From assembly GCA_964019165.1 (NCBI GenBank), contig OZ025273.1, forward strand, positions 13,198,214-13,262,213: DNA of 64,000 nt, read 5' to 3'. Below the pieces are notes generated by a model. It worked only from the letters and a program-made list of their open reading frames with translations, searched no databases and was not told the origin of the DNA. Origin of the DNA: Mastigias papua. Lineage: Eukaryota > Cnidaria > Scyphozoa > Rhizostomeae > Mastigiidae. Both the position numbers and the translations under genes were made by a program. Each line of letters begins with the position of its first letter. Position 1 is the stretch's first letter. This document shows positions 11,657-20,440 of the stretch, in pieces.

Positions 11657-12480
11657 AGGGGGGCCAGGGGGGCCATGGCCCCCACGTTTTTCAGATATGA
11701 ATTTTTCAGTTGGAAAGATGTATGATGCTTAGTAGCTTTGTATCAGTGACATTTCTACAACCCGTAGTAATGATTTTAGTTAAGAATTAGGAGCATAGAG
11801 GAAAGATATTTATCCAGAGTTGGTGCATTGGCTTTATCTAAGCCAAATTCCAGAAATTTGACTTTTTCTGACCTTGTTTTGCCAAGAAAATTTAGTTTGG
11901 TTTAGACGATTTATTAGGTTTTCTGGCTTTTATGGCTCTTTTCATTTCTATAAAAGATAGGCTCCGATATTAAAAAGTTATCATCAGCAATAGGTTGACT
12001 ATAATAAGCATGTGACCATTGATTTTCGTTGGCTTACATTCCCTGACCTTCTGTGTGGTGACAAGAGAAAACGTTACGTGTTTTTGTTGACTTTGCATAT
12101 CATGCTTTCCTGTATATTTCAACCAGTCCCCAAGCCATTTCTACAACCAAAAGATCAATAATACCAAACATCGTTTCCATTGTGAAAGTTGTATTGGTCA
12201 GTGGTGCTACGACTGCGACACCTGAAAGATCTTTTTCTATGGCTAGAAGATTAAAACATGGCTACATTCAACAACGAAACAGCGGAACTTCAACTCACTT
12301 TCTATTTTGAATTCAAGCAAACCTCTTGTAGATAAGCTACCACTGGTTAAAGATGCTGATGAATTTGTTGAAGAGCACCCAAATCGCAGAAACGAATTTT
12401 GTTTGTTTACAGAGAGCGATTTAATGACCCATTAGCTTCGATAACTGGACAGAGATCTTAAAATTTAAACTTCTATACTT
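11657..12480 (+). mobile_element. hAT transposon remnant (approximate limits)
   Basis: A G/C-rich candidate 5' terminus, CAGGGGGGCCAGGGGGGCC, starts near 11656. About 500 bases later lies a recognisable hAT dimerisation region (12161-12430). The bulk of the transposase is absent. The right end is not clear and may have been overrun by the MITE at 12493. Confidence 0.45.
12161..12430 (+). pseudogene. hAT transposase C-terminal dimerisation domain fragment
   Basis: Translation begins IPNIVSIVKVVLVSGATTAT and PERSFSMARRLK. A two-base slip near 12258 follows, then the other frame continues WLHSTTKQRNFNSLSILNS, LVDKLPLVKDADEFVEEHP and NRRNEFCLFTESD. The P-E-R-S-F-S motif and the downstream leucine-rich block are hallmarks of the hAT dimerisation region in ZMYM-like hAT proteins. 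No N-terminal domain survives. Confidence 0.8.
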
Positions 12481-12492
12481 TTTTGTCTAAAG

Positions 12493-12848
12493 CAGTGACT
12501 CCCAACCACCGTGCCGCGGCACACTAGTGTACTGTAAAAGATCATCAGTTGTGTTGTGAAAAACTGCCAACTCTCGCTTCATTTGTCAAAAAATTACTGA
12601 TTCCACGCACACAATGAATCGTCTTATGTTTATCCTAATGAACTGGCTGCAGTTGGTAGTCAGTGATGCATTGAGAGACAGCAGCAGTGACAAACGATTG
12701 ATAAATATATTAGATATTAGGAAATAAGGAATCAACCAGGAGCTGTACTTCACTAGCTGTGTATTTTCACATATATATTTGGTGGTATCCCGTGTAATTT
12801 TTTTAAGTAGAACAGGTTCCGTATCTTAAAAATGGTTGGGGAACACTG
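12493..12848. mobile_element. hAT MITE (356 bp) with perfect 8-bp target duplication
   Basis: Left terminus CAGTGACTCCCAACCACCG; right terminus GGTTGGGGAACACTG, its imperfect inverted counterpart. The flanking octamer GTCTAAAG is identical on both sides (12485-12492 and 12849-12856). CAGTG termini plus an 8-bp duplication are diagnostic of hAT transposons (Charlie-like). No ORF; non-autonomous. Confidence 0.9.
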
Positions 12849-12895
12849 GTCTAAAGCAGAATGATCATCGGTAATATAACTATACATAACTCATA

Positions 12896-12902
12896 TATAT
12901 AA

Positions 12903-12987
<85 letters not shown>

Positions 12988-13000
12988 AATATATATATAT
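12896..13000. repeat. (TA)n microsatellite
   Basis: Almost pure AT dinucleotides with a few AAAT and ACAT interruptions. It abuts the left inverted arm of the PLE-derived unit that begins at 13001. Confidence 0.95.
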
Positions 13001-13439
13001 AGAATAAAACACAAATATACTTTTCTGTCAGTAAAGGTTTCGATTAGAATCTTCATCATTATTATCAAGAGGGTTAAAGTTTTCGCTTACTCCTAGAGAC
13101 ATTGACAAAAGTTAGCTAAAGTTAGATATCGAAGAATTTAAGAGAGAAATTAGACTGAAGTGGTATTTTAGAGACAATTCTGATCATGATAGTAGTTTAG
13201 GTAGTAGTTGTACAGATGATAATAATTATAATAATAATAATGGCTCCTCTTTTTACATTAAGTCAGGTTGGAATCCTCCCAGGGCCGATCCTATCTTAAA
13301 ATCCTATCCCTCTCTTCTTAAAAGCAAAGCTTTGTATATTGTACCCGAAGGTAGAAACTTTAGCAATCTATAGAAGTGTACTGATGAAGATTCTAATCGA
13401 AACGTTAACTGACAGAAAAGTATATTTGTGTTTTATTCT
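13001..13439 (+). mobile_element. PLE-derived unit with 58-bp terminal inverted repeats
   Basis: The arms 13001-13058 and 13382-13439 are inverted copies with two mismatches in 58. The interior (about 13115-13370, plus strand) translates as EFKREIRLKWYFRDNSDHD and, after an N-rich stretch, YIKSGWNPPRADPILKSYPS, the N-terminal block of Penelope-like proteins. The right arm carries CTGATGA...GAAAC (13381-13403), resembling a hammerhead ribozyme core as reported for PLE terminal repeats. Both ends are bordered by (TA)n-rich DNA. It looks like a short internal-deletion PLE derivative. Confidence 0.6.
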
Positions 13440-13482
13440 ATGTATCCAATTTATATACGTTGTGTATGCCGCTTAGGATCAG

Positions 13483-13804
<322 letters not shown>

Positions 13805-13871
13805 CAAGCTACTGAGTTCATATGTAGAGCTGCTTGAAAAAGGCGAAAGCCCAATGTAACCTAAAGGTGCT

Positions 13872-13989
13872 AAAATCAGGAGAGTTAAAACAAGCCACTG
13901 TGGTCTAGTGGTTAAGACGCTTGCCCGGACAGCAAGAGATCCGTGGTTCGATTCGCGGTGGTGGCAAGTTTTAATTTTCTCCTGATTTT
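13872..13989. repeat. Inverted repeat bracketing the tRNA-like gene
   Basis: AAAATCAGGAGAGTTAAAAC (13872-13891) is the near reverse complement of 13968-13989. The tRNA-like sequence occupies the apex. A further direct repeat, GCAAGCTACTGAG(T/C)TCAT, flanks the whole unit near 13804 and 14045, next to (TA)n on both sides. Confidence 0.7.
13894..13966 (+). tRNA. tRNA-like gene or SINE head, anticodon GGA
   Basis: The 73 bases fold as a cloverleaf: acceptor GCCACTG with TGGTGGC (two G-T pairs), D stem GTCT/AGAC, perfect anticodon stem CTTGC/GCAAG, T stem CGTGG/CGCGG (one mismatch) with TTCGATT loop, discriminator A. Box A (TGGTCTAGTGG) and box B (GGTTCGATTC) are good polymerase III promoters. 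The anticodon loop CCGGACA reads GGA (serine codons) but has C instead of the universal U at position 33, so it is more likely a tRNA-derived SINE head than a working tRNA. Confidence 0.6.
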
Positions 13990-14060
13990 TCTGAGAATAA
14001 TAATGTTTCTGTCTGCACTGAAAAAGAAGAAATCCTGGTTACTCGCAAGCTACTGAGCTC

Positions 14061-14063
<3 letters not shown>

Positions 14064-14138
<75 letters not shown>
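14064..14138. repeat. (TA)n microsatellite
   Basis: Pure TA dinucleotides following the right flank of the tRNA-like unit. Confidence 0.95.
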
Positions 14139-14140
<2 letters not shown>

Positions 14141-14377
14141 ATATATACGAGAATTACAAAAATATATTACGAGATGTATTTATTATATATTTATTATAAG
14201 CTTGCCCCCCCCCCACTTTTGAAATCAATGCGCAGCCCCTGCAGACATGAAGGTGGAAGTGAGCTATTAAGGCATTATTTCAATTTAGGCTTTGATACAA
14301 AGAACCATGTGCCTTGGTATTACGTTAACGTCCTGGGACATTTTGCAATTTGTGTACTTTTCAATGAACGTTCACAA

Positions 14378-14500
14378 CCATCTCTCCCGTAAACAATGTT
14401 GGTTTGTTTGGAGAATTACATGAGATATTGGGAAAATTTCCCGTGCACGCCAATTTTAAGTGCCCTATAGAAGAATCAACATTGTTCTAGGGGACAGGGG
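14378..14500. repeat. Short MITE-like hairpin, related to 6689-6816
   Basis: Left arm CATCTCTCCCGTAAACAATG and right arm CAACATTGTTCTAGGGGACA pair imperfectly and match the arms of the nested unit at 6689-6816. No ORF. The surrounding 14150-14620 shows nothing else recognisable apart from a C10 run near 14205. Confidence 0.5.
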
Positions 14501-14618
14501 GTACGTGTCTGCAGCAAAGATGACATTACGTAGATGAATGAGGCTTTTTACCATCTTTTGTAGGTTTGCCGAAGACTATTGGCGGGTACTACAGGTAAGC
14601 AGTGAATAACTTTACGAA

Positions 14619-14739
<121 letters not shown>

Positions 14740-14775
14740 AAATTTTTTATATGGATTATATTTCTAGCTTACAAT

Positions 14776-14896
<121 letters not shown>

Positions 14897-15323
14897 TTCT
14901 TACTCCGAATTAAAAGCAACCTAAATAACTTGTAACCAAAACTCCCTCAGTAAGGCTATAACCATCACTAAGTCAGGTCTTGAGGCTACCTTCAGTCATC
15001 ATAGGGAGCATTGTTGGCCATTGATGCATCGGCTCAAAACGCTCAACCTATCTTGTAACACTGTTCAACAAAATAGCCAAAACTCAAAATATCAACAAGT
15101 TGAATTCTGGGGAGGGAATGGACAGGAAAAGTATCCTTTTTCCCTCCATAGATCCCACAGGGATTCCCCCATTCCCCACCAGAACAATTAATCTTTGAAG
15201 AAAAGAAATGAAAGTAGCCTCAAAACAAGCCCAAAACAAAACAACCGGTCAAATACAAGAACTTACCTAAAAGTTAATACTAACCAAAGCTGTAAATGAA
15301 TTTCACAACCACAGCACCACAAT

Positions 15324-15500
15324 ACATGCACATCAACTGGCTCGACATGAGCCTACACAGCTATGCTCACCAAGAGCATGCACGTTAACTGGCTCGACAT
15401 GACCCTACACAGCTATGCTCACCAAGAGCATGCACATTAACTGGCTCGACATGAGCCTACACAGCTATGCTCACCAAGAGCATGCAAATTAACTGGCTCA
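15324..15500. repeat. 52-bp tandem repeat in the DIRS 3' region
   Basis: AACTGGCTCGACATGA recurs at 15335, 15387 and 15439, with a fourth degenerate start at 15491, an exact 52-base period. Each unit ends in the mini-hairpin GCTCACCAAGAGC. It lies downstream of the recombinase stop and is likely part of the element's 3' non-coding DNA. Confidence 0.85.
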
Positions 15501-15587
15501 ACACGTGCTGAACGAGGGCTGGCCAAGGGAGATAGCACAAAGTAATCCACCCTGAACGAGCTCCTCAGCTACGAGCCAAAACACACG

Positions 15588-15783
15588 GCTCAACAAGAGC
15601 CAAAAACTTTGCTCAACTAGAGCAACTCTCACTCTGTCGCTCCGAGGAGCGAGACTCCCGCACTAGATGACTCACGCAAAACAATGCTCACCAAGAGCAC
15701 ACCACTAACACACGTTACTCAACTAGAGCAACTCTCACTCTGTCGCTCCGAGGAGCGAGACTCCCGCACTAGAAGACTCACTC
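15588..15783. repeat. GCTC-N-GAGC mini-hairpin cluster with a 106-bp-spaced direct repeat
   Basis: Short self-complementary motifs lie at 15588-15600 (GCTCAACAAGAGC), 15611-15623 (GCTCAACTAGAGC), 15639-15650 (GCTCCGAGGAGC), 15686-15698 and 15745-15756. A block of about 60 bases, beginning CTCAACTAGAGCAACTCTCA, is duplicated about 106 bases apart (15612-15672 and 15718-15780). Confidence 0.8.
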
Positions 15784-15846
15784 AAACACAAACGATATAA
15801 ATATAACTCAACAGGAAATATATAAACACTATCTCAAAACCCAATG

Positions 15847-16671
15847 TCAGAATTTGAACTGCCCAAGAGTCCTTGAAGCTGATGCCAAGCTGTCCACCGG
15901 TAATTTCACATAAAGGTTGTATGCATCACTGGTCCACCGTCCTAGTGCTTTGATAAGGTAATCCGGAAAACCAATAGCGGCAGCAGTCGACGCAGCTCCA
16001 ACCCGAAAACTGTGTAGGGTATAATGACCTTCAATGCCACTTTCTTTTAATATCCACTTTAACTGGTTAAAAAACTTACTTTTAGTCAAGGGGGAGAACT
16101 TATTGTCTACAAAAAGAGGACCTTCTTTCTTCCTACGAGACCAAAGGTAAGAAAGCAAGGCATCTACTGGACAAATGAGGGAATGTGAACGAGCTAAGAT
16201 TAAAGTATAACCCTTCCCAAACTGGTCAGTTTTAGAAAAACGTAAACGAACAAACACCTTTTGGGGGAGCTGAGAACTATCAACAGGTATATCTGACAAT
16301 GCTAAAAACTTACCCTTGAATAAATCCTCCTTACTAGTTGTAAACTCTGCTGAACGCAAAAAACCAAACAATGCAGTACAGCACGCAGCCCAAAACATTT
16401 TATCATCATGATTGGCAAAATCAAGACGATCCTGAATTAAGACCAGGATCGCAGGTGTGATAGGCAACTTAGACACCCCCGGCCTAGAATTTACACGCTT
16501 AGCACCTTTAAGGGCCATAGATATACGACAAGAGCCTAATAAGGGATCTGAAAAACCATGCATTAAATGAAGTGACCTCACAGCGGATAAGTAGGTGCGA
16601 ATAGTGGATGGTTCACACCTTTCATTTAAAAAACCAATAAAACGAAGAATAGTTAACTCAGAGGCTGGCAA
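15847..16671 (-). CDS. DIRS tyrosine recombinase
   Basis: Catalyses integration of the circular cDNA by strand exchange through a tyrosine. The 274-residue stretch counted from a TTG at 16671 contains the expected active-site set: Arg106 in GFLRSAEF, Lys147 in FSKTDQFGKG, the H-x-x-R pair His220/Arg223 in LHSFRVGAAS, and a tyrosine in SDAYNLYVK (Tyr254, or Tyr251). The frame is open further upstream and overlaps the end of the RT ORF (LADSTQKTYSSAHKCF and earlier). The true start may therefore be reached by a shift from the RT frame or by internal initiation. No stop or frameshift breaks it, so it appears intact. Confidence 0.85.
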   Translation of the reverse strand: MPASELTILRFIGFLNERCEPSTIRTYLSAVRSLHLMHGFSDPLLGSCRISMALKGAKRVNSRPGVSKLPITPAILVLIQDRLDFANHDDKMFWAACCTALFGFLRSAEFTTSKEDLFKGKFLALSDIPVDSSQLPQKVFVRLRFSKTDQFGKGYTLILARSHSLICPVDALLSYLWSRRKKEGPLFVDNKFSPLTKSKFFNQLKWILKESGIEGHYTLHSFRVGAASTAAAIGFPDYLIKALGRWTSDAYNLYVKLPVDSLASASRTLGQFKF

Positions 16672-16763
16672 TGCAGATCCATTCTTGTCAAAGAGTAGAA
16701 ATTGAATGCAAAAGTTAATGAAGCATTTATGCGCTGAAGAATACGTTTTCTGAGTGGAATCAG

Positions 16764-18413
16764 CTAGTGATTTTGTAACGAGAAATTGCCACTTCCGATC
16801 CAGGGAGGAAAGACACGGCGCCTCAATACATTTGGAGGAATATCCCTTTGAACCATAGTTTGCTTCGTCGAATTGAAAAATTCCTGAAATTTAAAACGTG
16901 ACAGGGCGTCAGCCAGTACATTTTCCCTGCCCGCAACATGACTACTAGAAAAGGAAAAATTCAATAAAATAGCAAAAGTAGACACTTCCCTCAAAAGGAA
17001 GGCAAGATGACGATCTCGACAAAAACCTCCACGCAAACAAGAAACCACTGCCAAATTATCACTTTTAAATTGCACAGATTTACTCTTCCAACTGGAACCC
17101 CAGATAAACGCCGCAAGAACAATGGGAATCATTTCTTTAACTGATATACTGAGAGACTCCGTGCCATCAGGCCAATCACCAGCAAACCATTCATTATTGT
17201 AAATAGCACCAAAACCATAATTCGCAGCAGAATCAGAACTCACAAACACTTCAGGAGCTTTCTCAAAGCCTGCAAAATGAAATAAGCAACGCCCATTCCA
17301 CTGATCAAATAAACTATACCACCAATTCAAATCATCACGTTCCCATAATGTTAAATGAACAAAATAATGCAGTTCAGCAACTGAATGCGCGCGATCAATC
17401 AGACGACGTAAAAATATCTTGCTTAATGGAATCGCCTGAGAACAATGCTGCAGTAAGCCAAATAACGATAACAATTTTCTTTTTGTCCCAGATTTCCTAT
17501 CTTTCCAATGATCCAAAAAGTGCTTAACCTTTTCAACTTTTTTGATCGGTAAAGAAATCTCCAATTTAATTGTGTCAATAACAAAACCAAGATAAGTTAT
17601 GCAAGAAGAAGGACCCTCAGTTTTTTCCTCAGCTAATGGAACACCAAGCTGTTGACAAACCGAAATGCACCTGTTCAGACCATTTAAACAATCATCGGAG
17701 TCAGGTTTTCCTAAGATTAAGAAATCATCCAAATAATGTTGTATGAAACATGCAGGAGCTTCCTTAAGCAAAACATGCTGCAACACATCAGCAAAACGCG
17801 AGAATATCTTCGGTGCAGATCTCAGACCAAACGGCAACGCTAAATCGACATAAAATTTGTCACGCCATTTCATGCCCAAAAATTTCCTATCACTGCAATG
17901 AACTGGTAATAAACGATAAGCTCTTTTGATATCAAACTTAGCCATAATAGTCCCTTTACCGAACTCTAAAATTTTTGAAATAGCCTCAGGAATTCCACAA
18001 AATGAAACCGTCGCATTTTTATCAGGTATATGGCTATTGACGCTATCCATAGGAGGAAAAGACAAATCCGTAATAAGTCTCCATTTACCGGGATCAGACT
18101 TAGGAATAACACCAAAACGATTTGTCACAAATTCCTCAAAGGGTGGTGCATCCAAAGGACCAACAATTGAGCCAAAAGAAATTTCTTCACTTAAATAATT
18201 ATCAATAACGCAAGGCTGTTTTACTGCCGAAAGACAATTACGAAGCGCAGACTTTGGAAAACCTCCTTCGAGGCCTATGCTAAAACCCTCAGAAAGGCCC
18301 TCCAAAAGCCATTGACTATCAGGGTGAGGAAAACGAGTTAAAAAGGATCGCCACTCATACAAATTCAAAGGAGTAATGCACAAAGGCCTAGGCAATATAA
18401 TAGAAGTATCTAG
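16764..18413 (-). CDS. DIRS reverse transcriptase / RNase H
   Basis: Copies the element RNA and degrades the template. Numbering from the TTG at 18395: RT blocks include FDIKRAYRLLPV (catalytic Asp155), LALPFGLRSAPKIF and the YLDD box at 221-224. RNase H follows with SSDSAANYGFGAIYN (Asp388), VKEMIPI (Glu421), FKSDNLAVV (Asp446) and NVLADALSRF (Asp496). No ATG is close to the beginning. The frame is directly continuous with gag, separated only by a TGA, so translation by readthrough is likely. Uninterrupted to its stop. The recombinase frame overlaps the C-terminus. Confidence 0.9.
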   Translation of the reverse strand, partial: LDTSIILPRPLCITPLNLYEWRSFLTRFPHPDSQWLLEGLSEGFSIGLEGGFPKSALRNCLSAVKQPCVIDNYLSEEISFGSIVGPLDAPPFEEFVTNRFGVIPKSDPGKWRLITDLSFPPMDSVNSHIPDKNATVSFCGIPEAISKILEFGKGTIMAKFDIKRAYRLLPVHCSDRKFLGMKWRDKFYVDLALPFGLRSAPKIFSRFADVLQHVLLKEAPACFIQHYLDDFLILGKPDSDDCLNGLNRCISVCQQLGVPLAEEKTEGPSSCITYLGFVIDTIKLEISLPIKKVEKVKHFLDHWKDRKSGTKRKLLSLFGLLQHCSQAIPLSKIFLRRLIDRAHSVAELHYFVHLTLWERDDLNWWYSLFDQWNGRCLFHFAGFEKAPEVFVSSDSAANYGFGAIYNNEWFAGDWPDGTESLSISVKEMIPIVLAAFIWGSSWKSKSVQFKSDNLAVVSCLRGGFCRDRHLAFLLREVSTFAILLNFSFSSSHVAGRENVLADALSRFKFQEFFNSTKQTMVQRDIPPNVLRRRVFPPWIGSGNFSLQNH

Positions 18414-18416
18414 TCA
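18410..18416 (-). promoter_or_regulatory. Candidate leaky stop TGA-CTAG between gag and pol
   Basis: On the minus strand the gag ORF ends AAA TGA CTA G, and the same frame continues LDTSIILPRPLC into the RT without another stop. UGA followed by CUAG is an established efficient readthrough context in animals and their viruses. The function here is inferred. Confidence 0.55.
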
Positions 18417-19526
18417 TTTATGACTCTTGCGCTTTGAAGGCATAGGTGAGGGAGATCTACTCCTTTTCTGAGAACTTTCACCACCATAATTCCTTCCCAC
18501 GTTCTTTGGCAATTTACAAAACTTCGCCTGATGGTCACCCTGGCAATGCATACAAGCATGGCGAAACCTGCAATTTCGGAATTCACAGCCATACTTATTC
18601 CACTGAAAGCAAATTCTGGTATCAAAAGAGGATTTCGAAAAGACCCGAAAACCCCCAAAATGTTTCTTATTCAAAATATGAGCAACATAAAGGGGAATAT
18701 CTTACTCGCCCCAAGAAACAGACGCATTACCAGCCGCTTTTTTGCGAAATAACCGATCGTATTGAAGCCAACCAAGTCCCAATTGCTCCGTATCCCTGCT
18801 CATCTTTGAAATCAAACGAAAATACGAAAGCAGCCCCCCTACGCTCTCTTTTTTAACATGAAAAACGATGGCAGCATACACACACCAAGCCTCAGACCAG
18901 TCCAAAAAAGACTGAATTGGCCGTAAATCAGAGTTTTTTTCACATTTGAGCAATTTTTCTAGCTGACTCCCAACTGGTTCCACAGGTGGCAAATATAGCA
19001 AATTGCATGGCCGCAACAATACAAAATCTACGAACAAACCTTTAGTCACCATTTTAACAATATAATCAGGAACTGGTGAGAGGGCACCACCAAATGTAAG
19101 GCCGGAGCATGAGGACTGAGTTATGAATAATTGTGACGTCAAACTCAGCCAATCTTTCGGTAAAACCAATGAAGGCGTGGACGAATAACCAGGCAAATTA
19201 GCTTCTGGAACATTAATAGGAACTGAACAGCTCGAAGAACTCTGACCCTCATTTGAAACAGAAGAGCTTCCAGAGATAGCAACAAAAGGCGGAGCATTCG
19301 CAGACAAGTTGGACATGGACACACCAGGAGGATTAAAACTCATACCTGGACTTTCTTTACTTTGGCCTTGGGGCTGCATGTCTACCAACCTTTGCAAACT
19401 TCTCTGAATGCCCGATAAGGAATTCTCTAGCACAGACACTCGCTCAGACATCTCCAAAACCTGCCCAGCCGAAGCCGCGGTATTCAAAGAATCACCCAAA
19501 GTATTAGAAGATTGCTCATCACCCAT
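18414..19526 (-). pseudogene. DIRS gag-like ORF with C-terminal zinc finger, one in-frame TAA
   Basis: Presumed structural nucleic-acid-binding protein. Starts with ATG at 19526 (MGDEQSSNTLGDS). An N-terminal coiled-coil-like stretch (EMSERVSVLENSLSGIQRSL) is followed by a Ser/Pro-rich linker and a capsid-like block (PKDWLSLTSQLFITQ onward). A TAA at 18704-18702 interrupts the frame after VSWGE; the same frame then continues DIPLYVAHILNKKHFGGF into a Cys/His module with CFQWNKYGCEFRNC and CMHCQGDHQAKFC. The basic tail KRSRSPSPMPSKRKSHK ends at the TGA. The TAA is most simply a single nonsense mutation. Confidence 0.75.
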
Positions 19527-19879
19527 TACGAGAGGTTTCGCAGAAAAAAAATGAGCAGAACGAAGCAGAGCGTGCTTGAACCAAAATCAGATTCCTCTAC
19601 CAAAGTCCACTCCCTTAAATACCATAAAACTAAATCAAGGGACCCCCAAATAAAGAAAATAGCACATTTCAAAATCTCTGCTATTCAATTAAAACCCCTT
19701 GGACAGTCTTTCCAGCCAAACCAAGTGCAACGACCAAAATGCACCATAAGCGTGAATACCAATTCTCAAAACAACTAGAGAAACCTTTAGGCACGTGAAA
19801 CAGCATTCCCCATATGCTAAAGGCATGTAAACCAGCATTCTTCGTGAAATTAACTCTGATAAAATTTCATTTAATCATC

Positions 19880-19984
<105 letters not shown>

Positions 19985-20339
19985 GTACACGTAAACTAAT
20001 CTAAGTCGACAACTAAGTAATCATAAATAAGGAATACAATATTTTTGAGTTCTATTTGCGATCTAAAGCAGTATGAAATAAACTAATTTCTATATACATA
20101 TCTATATAAACTACATTTACAGCCAGGACCCTCCGACGTTTATAGCATAGTTTTAAAACAATAACTTACTGGAATGGGACCTATTAGATATAATTTATTA
20201 AATCTCCCTTTTACGCCCCAGCCATTAATGATAGCTTTTATCACACCCTTTTTAATTCGTGACCACACCATTTTTTCCCTGGTAGAGATTACTAGCGATT
20301 CACCAATGTGGTGCAGAAGTCACATTTCCCCCTAAAACT

Positions 20340-20440
20340 GGGGCATTTCTGCTTTGGAAAATAATAGATTTGTGCCTTGGAAAGTAGATTTGTGCCGTGT
20401 TAAAGACTGTGCCGTGACAAGGATGGGCCACCATGGATCG
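20340..20440 (-). repeat. Inverted copy of the CAAATCTACTTTT minisatellite
   Basis: Read on the minus strand, GGCACAAATCTACTTTCC and its neighbours match 11350-11440 on the plus strand, including the leading CCCAT...CGGCACAGTCTTTAACAC-like portion. It has fewer units than the 11.4-kb copy. Confidence 0.55.

Larger units (their letters stand above)
15000..19800 (-). mobile_element. DIRS-type tyrosine-recombinase retroelement (approximate ends)
   Basis: Reads right to left. Order: gag-like ORF with a zinc finger (19526-18414), RT/RNase H (18413-16764), tyrosine recombinase (to 15847), then a repeat-rich 3' region (15840-15300). DIRS elements integrate with a tyrosine recombinase instead of a DDE integrase and have no aspartic protease, as here. 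I could not identify the terminal repeats, so both ends are estimates. The 5' leader (19527-19880) shows no ORF in sense orientation. Confidence 0.85.

Noticed and set aside
17926..18198. Plus-strand 90-codon frame
   Set aside because: Antisense shadow of the DIRS RT ORF.
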